Assembly: GCF_050389805.1 (NCBI RefSeq)
Contig: NZ_CP130945.1
Location: forward strand, 4,278,001-4,342,000
Origin: Bacillus_BD sp050389805
Lineage (GTDB): Bacteria > Bacillota > Bacilli > Bacillales > Cytobacillaceae
Direction: 5' to 3'
Length of the DNA stretch: 64,000 nucleotides
Positions within the stretch are counted from its first letter, which is position 1; the number at the start of each line of letters is the position of its first letter. Both the position numbers and the translations under genes were made by a program. Shown in pieces: positions 59,188-64,000 of the stretch. Under the pieces are notes generated by a model, which worked only from the letters and a program-made list of their open reading frames with translations, did not search any database and was not told where the DNA came from.

Positions 59188-60636
59188 TTACAAACTATCC
59201 CCAAAGTCTGCTCTAAACTTCGCCATTAGTTCTTCCTGCCAGTCGGAGGTAGAGGTTAATTTTCCGAAGAAGAAGCGTAATACGCTTGGTTCTTCTACGA
59301 ATTTAAGACCACCAATTAATTTACGGTTTTCATATAACCAAGCAACTCGATCAATTGCATAGTTTACTTGTGATAACGTGTAGACACGGCGAGGCATAGC
59401 TAGTCGAACTAATTCCATATGGGATAAGGTTTCGTTTCCGTCTTCATCACGCTGTTCGGACATTGTGCCTCTCTCCATCCCGCGAACGCCACTTACTAGA
59501 TAAAGGGCTGCTGCAAGAGCTCCTGCTGGATATTCCGTTTGAGGAATATGATCAACAAATTCCATCGCATTGATATGACAGCCTAATCCTCCTGGAGGTG
59601 TAACGACTGGAACGCCCTTCTTCTGAAGTTCTTCAGCCATATAAGCAATGAACTGAGGACCTTGGTTAATCATATTTTCATCCATCGTTTCATCAAGACC
59701 AACAACCATAGCCTCCATTTCACGTACGGACATTCCTCCATAAGTTAAAAATCCTTCGTAAAGCGTCACATATTCACGCATTTTCATATAAACGTCTTCA
59801 CTGTTTGTACAAATTCCGCCGCCTCTTGCACAGCCTAGTTTACGAGCAGAGAAGTAGATAATATCACATAAATCAGCGATTTCACGAGTAATTTCGCGGA
59901 TACTCTTATCTTGATAAGCTTCTTCTCTTGTTTTGATAAAATGAAGGTTATCTGCCAACAAACTTGCATCCAGTACTAAAAGGATTCCGTATTCATCGCA
60001 CACTTTACGAACGTCATGTAGATTTTGCAAGGAATGTGGCTGTCCACCAATTAGATTGGTACCTGCTTCCATTCGGACAAATGGAATATTCTCCACTCCG
60101 TTTGTTTCAATGACATCTCTTAATCTAGCAATATCCATGTTTCCTTTGAACAGATCGTCACTGACAATAGTCAAGGCTTCATCTTTGAATACTTCCTCAA
60201 CGCGTCCGCCATTTACCGTAATATGTGATTTTGTTGTGGTGAAATGATAGTTCATTGGGACAACCGATCCCTGTTTCACGTATGTTTTAGAAAGAATATT
60301 TTCACAGGCTCTCCCTTGGTGGGCAGGTAGAAAATATTTTTTTCCAAAAATCTCTTCGATTTTGTTTTCTAATTTTGTAAAGGTTGAAGAACCGGCATAA
60401 CTATCGTCCGCTTCTAACATCGCCGCTTGTTGTTTGTCGCTCATGGCATTGACACCACTATCCGTCAGCATGTCCATGAAAACATCTTTATTTTTCAAAA
60501 GAAAGGTATTGTAACCTGCTTCTTTGATTGCCTCTAATCTTTGTTCAATCGGTGGTAAATTTAATTTTTGAACAATTCGCACCTTATGCATTTCTAATGG
60601 AACTTCATTTCCATAATAAAATTTAATATTCCCCAT
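59188..60636 (-). CDS. Tryptophanase / tyrosine phenol-lyase family beta-eliminating lyase
   Basis: A 482-residue PLP enzyme. Lys266 in FSARKLGCARGG lies where the PLP lysine of E. coli tryptophanase (SAKK) is; DASLLADN holds the PLP Asp; PAHQGRACEN is the N-terminal cofactor block; RLAMPRRVYTLSQV is near the C-terminus. These enzymes split tryptophan to indole or tyrosine to phenol. Which one is not settled from sequence. No tnaC-like leader peptide or TnaB permease gene is next to it. Ribosome site GGGGTGACG is modest. Confidence 0.88.
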   Translation of the reverse strand: MGNIKFYYGNEVPLEMHKVRIVQKLNLPPIEQRLEAIKEAGYNTFLLKNKDVFMDMLTDSGVNAMSDKQQAAMLEADDSYAGSSTFTKLENKIEEIFGKKYFLPAHQGRACENILSKTYVKQGSVVPMNYHFTTTKSHITVNGGRVEEVFKDEALTIVSDDLFKGNMDIARLRDVIETNGVENIPFVRMEAGTNLIGGQPHSLQNLHDVRKVCDEYGILLVLDASLLADNLHFIKTREEAYQDKSIREITREIADLCDIIYFSARKLGCARGGGICTNSEDVYMKMREYVTLYEGFLTYGGMSVREMEAMVVGLDETMDENMINQGPQFIAYMAEELQKKGVPVVTPPGGLGCHINAMEFVDHIPQTEYPAGALAAALYLVSGVRGMERGTMSEQRDEDGNETLSHMELVRLAMPRRVYTLSQVNYAIDRVAWLYENRKLIGGLKFVEEPSVLRFFFGKLTSTSDWQEELMAKFRADFGDSL

Positions 60637-60875
60637 ACTTCGTCACCCCATCTTTTATCTTTAACACCCTATTACATTAAAGCGTTTAAGCTTAAAACTA
60701 TTGAATATTATATTACTATATATTGCTAATTTTTGAAAGAGTAGTAGAATAAATATTTCAGAAAAATGAGTTTGGGGAATCGCTGTGACTATATTCTTAA
60801 TTTAAGCAATAGTTATTCCAATATTCAGACTGTTTATGATATAATAACCCTACTCTAAACGAGGAGGGATGATCG

Positions 60876-61205
60876 GTGAAAAAAGGATTTCATTGGTTGA
60901 TGATCTTGCTTGTAGTTTCTCTATTCAGTTTGACGCCATTTTTTGCTGATAACAGTTCCCATCCTCAAACCGATACACAACATCCTATCATCACATTTGA
61001 TTGGGATAGTGGAACACAAACTGGAGATAACACAGACAAGAAAGAATCAATCGTGCCAGGAACGTCTGCCTTCGGAGATATGGAAACAGCTATGATCATT
61101 CTGCTATTGCTTGTTCAATGTGCAGCTTATCTCCCTCAACTGAGGCGGCGTTTATTTATCGAAACGACCTTTAACCAGTCTAATTATGTATCCCACTTCT
61201 ATTGA
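60876..61205 (+). CDS. Small membrane-anchored protein with export signal, unknown
   Basis: A 109-residue protein with a Lys-led signal helix (5-24), an Asp/Thr-rich outside stretch (25-65) and a second hydrophobic segment (about 68-87, AMIILLLLVQCAAYLPQL) followed by an Arg cluster. The GTG start follows GAGGAGGG. Promoter candidate TATAAT at 60840-60845. A 37-residue membrane protein follows 40 bp later; the two may form a small membrane complex. No family recognised. Confidence 0.6.
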   Translation: MKKGFHWLMILLVVSLFSLTPFFADNSSHPQTDTQHPIITFDWDSGTQTGDNTDKKESIVPGTSAFGDMETAMIILLLLVQCAAYLPQLRRRLFIETTFNQSNYVSHFY

Positions 61206-61245
61206 TTTTCGTTAATCAATATAAATTTAAAAGGAGTGGTCAACT

Positions 61246-61359
61246 ATGTGGTTTCGCTATTTCATGATTGGATTCCTGTCACTAACCGCGCTTCAAATGT
61301 TCTTACTTCAAGCGACTTATATTTTCCAAGCATTCTCTGAATACCTCAGCAATAAATAA
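61246..61359 (+). CDS. 37-residue membrane microprotein
   Basis: ATG 61246 lies seven bases after AAGGAGTGG and opens a 37-codon frame that is one hydrophobic helix (WFRYFMIGFLSLTALQMF and on) with a polar end. Ribosome site, position after the gene at 60876 and a terminator after it suggest a real gene. Not recognised. Confidence 0.6.
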   Translation: MWFRYFMIGFLSLTALQMFLLQATYIFQAFSEYLSNK

Positions 61360-61361
61360 AA

Positions 61362-61408
61362 CAAAGGACGAAGGGGTAGGTTACTTGACCTGTCCCTCCG
61401 TCCTTTTT
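61362..61408. terminator. Bidirectional terminator with GACCTGTCCC words
   Basis: AAAGGACGAAGGG and CCCTCCGTCCTTT pair with one mismatch around GTAGGTTACTTGACCTGT; part of it matches the family C words. It ends both the microprotein transcript and the HD-GYP gene. Confidence 0.82.
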
Positions 61409-62729
61409 AAATCACATGCTTCAAAATATCCTTCACATTCAATAGAGCATCATGCTCTTCCCCAATCGAAAGCTGACCTTCGATTCGTTTCGTTTCTACT
61501 TCTTTAATTAACCTGATAATGACATCAATAAAAATGTTATTCGACAGCATTCCTTCGGTGATCATGGGAAAATAAGTCATGGCTTCGTCCACATTCCCAT
61601 TAATAAATTCGGTAATAAAATAATTCCAGTAGATTTCTTTTTTACTAATGTCTTCATCTGGCTTAACATCGACAATGTGGGACCATTCTAAAAAGCGCAC
61701 AATGGAAGTGGATAGATTCAATGGCAGTTCAAATACCTCTGAGGAATCGATATCCTCAAGAATCGGGAAATAAGGTTGATTTTCATTGACCTCTTTGACC
61801 CTTGCCCGTTTTCCATTGGATAATTTGACCAAGCTTCCCTTTGGATAAATATTAATCAATTCCATGAGGTTGATCACATATTTGATGTCGTATTTATTTT
61901 CTTTACTTAATAACAACTCAATTGCTTTTAAAGAAGAAAATGGAGTTCTTCTGTAGGGGCGTTGCAGCGTAAGCGCAGAGTATGTATCAACGACTGCTAA
62001 TAGTCTAACTTCTTCTGATAAAGATTCCCCCGTTACCCCTTCAGGATATCCGGTACCATCAAGACGTTCGTGATGAGATTTTACGAGTTCTTCGTATTTG
62101 GAAGGAAGATTGATCTCCTTCAGTACATCCAAACCGTAAAGGGTATGTTTTTGAATTTCCTCATATTCCGTTTTTGAAAGGGTGCCATCTTTTTGGAGCA
62201 ACTCCTTATTAATTTTCAGCTTTCCAATGTCATAAATCAGACACCCGATGGCAAAGGACTTAATATCTTTAATTCCCGAATCTCTAGCCAATAAGGCGCC
62301 TAATAAAAACACATCAAAAGAATGGAAATAGCTGTATGGGTCTTTCTTTTTCAAGGAAAATAGGCTGGCGGAAATACGGGCATCCAATAGTGAGGAAATA
62401 AACAAATGTTCAATCCACGCTAGTTGGGCGTCACTATTTAGAATTAATCCGTACCTTGCCTCGCTCACAACATATTGGAGACTTTCATAAAATAATTCTT
62501 TAAGATCAAACAGTTCTTTTGAGTAAAAAATCTTTTCCTTGTGCTTGACAGTTCGTTTGTCATGCTTTGTATGTAAATTAGCAATTCCCCAACTTTCCAG
62601 ATTTCTTAATAGAGAATTGTTCACAATCGTTCCCTTTTTAACAAGAAGGATATCATTAAAATAAATATCGTTTGCGATCGTATCCCCTTTTTTCAATTGA
62701 TTAATATAGGTTAAGTCAACCTGTGCCAT
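61407..62729 (-). CDS. HD-GYP domain protein with altered metal ligand
   Basis: A 440-residue protein. N-terminal part (1-110) resembles the DUF3391-like or wing region of HD-GYP proteins; HD-GYP core (about 130-300) has HSFDVFLLG, IYDIGKLKI where HDIGK is expected, and SHHERLDGTGYPEG intact. The C-terminal 130 residues include a beta-domain with VKLSNGKRARVKE. These proteins break down cyclic di-GMP; a Tyr for the first His of HD suggests loss or change of activity. ATG 62729 follows GGGAGAGGC. Confidence 0.85.
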   Translation of the reverse strand: MAQVDLTYINQLKKGDTIANDIYFNDILLVKKGTIVNNSLLRNLESWGIANLHTKHDKRTVKHKEKIFYSKELFDLKELFYESLQYVVSEARYGLILNSDAQLAWIEHLFISSLLDARISASLFSLKKKDPYSYFHSFDVFLLGALLARDSGIKDIKSFAIGCLIYDIGKLKINKELLQKDGTLSKTEYEEIQKHTLYGLDVLKEINLPSKYEELVKSHHERLDGTGYPEGVTGESLSEEVRLLAVVDTYSALTLQRPYRRTPFSSLKAIELLLSKENKYDIKYVINLMELINIYPKGSLVKLSNGKRARVKEVNENQPYFPILEDIDSSEVFELPLNLSTSIVRFLEWSHIVDVKPDEDISKKEIYWNYFITEFINGNVDEAMTYFPMITEGMLSNNIFIDVIIRLIKEVETKRIEGQLSIGEEHDALLNVKDILKHVI

Positions 62730-62952
62730 TAGCCTCTCCCTTCCTGACAATCTCATCAAAAAATTATAGATTATATCAATTAATCGTGACTTTTGTACCT
62801 ATATTATATAATAGACTCCATTCTTTTTGGGGAAAATTTCACTATTAAATGAAAAAGGGGTGGAGGAAAGATTAAATTCTTTGTGCCATTTAGGTTCTCC
62901 TCGTTTCTTAATATAAGTTAAATAGGTTTAAACCTATCAATATCTTTACTTG

Positions 62953-63690
62953 TTACTCATTCGTATTTAAAAATTTAATGACATTAATTCCAACATTTGT
63001 GGAATATTTAATAGCAGTTACTAAAATCTCATAGGTAAAGCTGCTAGTCTTGTATTCAACTTTAGAACCTACCTTCAAGTTTGGAAACGTTTCTGGGGTA
63101 GAACCAGGTACATTTGCACTTATCGTGGTCGTATCAATTTCATGCTCATCTTCAGCAACTTCTACTACCGATATAAAAAGCTCATCTTCAAAATAGCCTT
63201 CAGATTCATCAACATGGATCACATTACTTTCTGGCTCTACCTCTAATAACTTATTTGGTATCCTCGACTCCATTTCCTCAGGAGCATTTTCAATCATGGT
63301 ATTAATTTCCTCAAGCTTTTTATTTAGCATATTTATTTCTTCTTTAAGAGCTGTATTTTCAGCAAGCAATTCGATATTTCGATTCTCTGAGATGGTTAAC
63401 GATTCTTTCACTGCTATATATTCAGCCGGTAATTCCTTCTCGGCCTCTTCTTTCCCTTTTTCGAAGCCTCTATCGTGTACTCCTACCATTGTCCAAATGA
63501 CGCCCGAAAGAGTGACCGCAAATCCCAATAAAGTTCCAATTAAAGTTTTATGGTGATTTTTCCACCATGTTTTTCTATTGGAAGGTTCTTCTTTTTCAGT
63601 TGAGACGTTTGGATTCCTGTTCGAAACTGAAATTTCTTTTACTTCCCTTTCTCCCTCATTAGGAATTGCCCTTTTCCAATCATCTTTCAT
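62953..63690 (-). CDS. Single-pass membrane protein with coiled coil, unknown
   Basis: A 245-residue protein: polar cytoplasmic head (1-45), one membrane helix (about 50-72, IGTLLGFAVTLSGVIWTMV), a coiled coil (90-145, Glu/Lys/Leu-rich) and an acidic C-terminal domain (150-245) with VGSKVEYKTSSFTYEI. ATG 63690 is preceded by AGGGG at six bases. No family recognised. Confidence 0.65.
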   Translation of the reverse strand: MKDDWKRAIPNEGEREVKEISVSNRNPNVSTEKEEPSNRKTWWKNHHKTLIGTLLGFAVTLSGVIWTMVGVHDRGFEKGKEEAEKELPAEYIAVKESLTISENRNIELLAENTALKEEINMLNKKLEEINTMIENAPEEMESRIPNKLLEVEPESNVIHVDESEGYFEDELFISVVEVAEDEHEIDTTTISANVPGSTPETFPNLKVGSKVEYKTSSFTYEILVTAIKYSTNVGINVIKFLNTNE

Positions 63691-63891
63691 TTTATTCCCC
63701 TGACTCCTTCTATTAGACAACTAATTGTAATCATTTTATAAAAAACTGAATTTCCGAATCATATAGGATTAATCCTTTGACCCAAAATGTCCCCCTTTAT
63801 CCTTGAGTTCTTCCTACTTATTCTATCTGTACAAGTCTTGGAACCAGCACCTGTCCATTCATTCTTTAAATCGTTATCTGATTAAAAGAAT

Positions 63892-64000
63892 TCAGCTAGA
63901 GAAGATTGAACCGAGTTAGGCAAGAGCTGATAAAATAGACCTTGATATTTAATATCTAGGATAGCAGCAATGATAAAAATAAGGATGATACCAATAAAAA
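63892..64000 (-). CDS. C-terminal end of a membrane protein, cut by window
   Basis: On the minus strand an open frame runs from base 64000 to a TAA at 63892-63894. It reads FIGIILIFIIAAILDIKYQG then LFYQLLPNSV and ends AEFF. A membrane helix and a short tail are visible; the start is outside the window. Not recognised. Between it and the gene at 62953-63690 (63691-63891) no gene was seen. Confidence 0.5.

Noticed and set aside
60637..60870. TnaC-like leader peptide before the tryptophanase-family gene
   Set aside because: No short frame with a critical Trp and ribosome site was found on the minus strand.

Overview
The window is low-GC, densely coded DNA with strong AGGAGG-type ribosome binding sites, many intrinsic terminators, spore-coat genes of the CotF/YraD-YraG type, a B. 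subtilis-like rbs operon, dbpA, two yhfH copies and CcpA-type cre sites. It is a chromosomal segment of an endospore-forming Bacillaceae member (Bacillus sensu lato). No rRNA or tRNA gene, CRISPR array, prophage or intact insertion sequence was seen.

Layout. 1-2.2 kb: 5' part of a P-type cation ATPase behind a yybP-ykoY (Mn2+) riboswitch. 2.2-9.7 kb: accessory genes (GtrA, LysR regulator, two DUF3147 membrane proteins, a two-component system, RDD protein, coiled-coil protein) with three decayed stretches. 9.7-17.7 kb: an aromatic-ring degradation island (MFS importer, C-C hydrolase, LigB-type extradiol dioxygenase, RibF-like FAD synthetase, flavin monooxygenase, XylR_N-V4R-PucR regulator). 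Its two promoters share a 28-29 bp box and perfect cre sites. 17.8-26 kb: housekeeping (YppF-like, OpuAC-like binding protein, dbpA, SRPBCC and AlkD-like pair, serA behind a ZTP riboswitch, rlmN, GNAT). 26-30.6 kb: two yhfH copies, an array of nine 22-25 bp palindromes at about 52 bp spacing, and a divergent yraD-E / yraG-F-adhB spore-coat locus. 30.6-43.8 kb: chemoreceptor, maltose acetyltransferase, MFS transporter, an unusual 791-residue double prenyl-synthase-like protein, Mug glycosylase, flavin oxidoreductase, methyltransferase, fbaA, nat, nitroreductase. 44-46.8 kb: a secreted Met/His-rich protein with a two-component system whose sensor loop is also Met/His-rich. 46.8-52.5 kb: the complete rbsRKDACB operon. 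52.7-57.6 kb: cell-surface genes (ugd, PAP2 phosphatase, GT4 glycosyltransferase, CapA lipoprotein). 57.7-64 kb: MFS transporter, tryptophanase-family lyase, two small membrane proteins, a degenerate HD-GYP protein, a coiled-coil membrane protein and a partial gene.

The most distinctive non-coding feature is a set of dispersed palindromic repeats in gene junctions: at least 16 loci with a GGTGCCTGGCACC-like core, plus families built on GGGACGGTTC/GAACCGTCCC and on GAGTCA...GGACCTGTCCC. Several double as terminators, and four genes appear to take their stop codon (one its last dozen residues) from a repeat.

The best candidates for new biology are: the aromatic island with its shared operator; the double-domain prenyl synthase; the palindrome families and their fusion to gene ends; the 52-bp palindrome array; and the Met/His-rich two-component locus. 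Functions are inferred from recognisable motifs only; no database search was possible.
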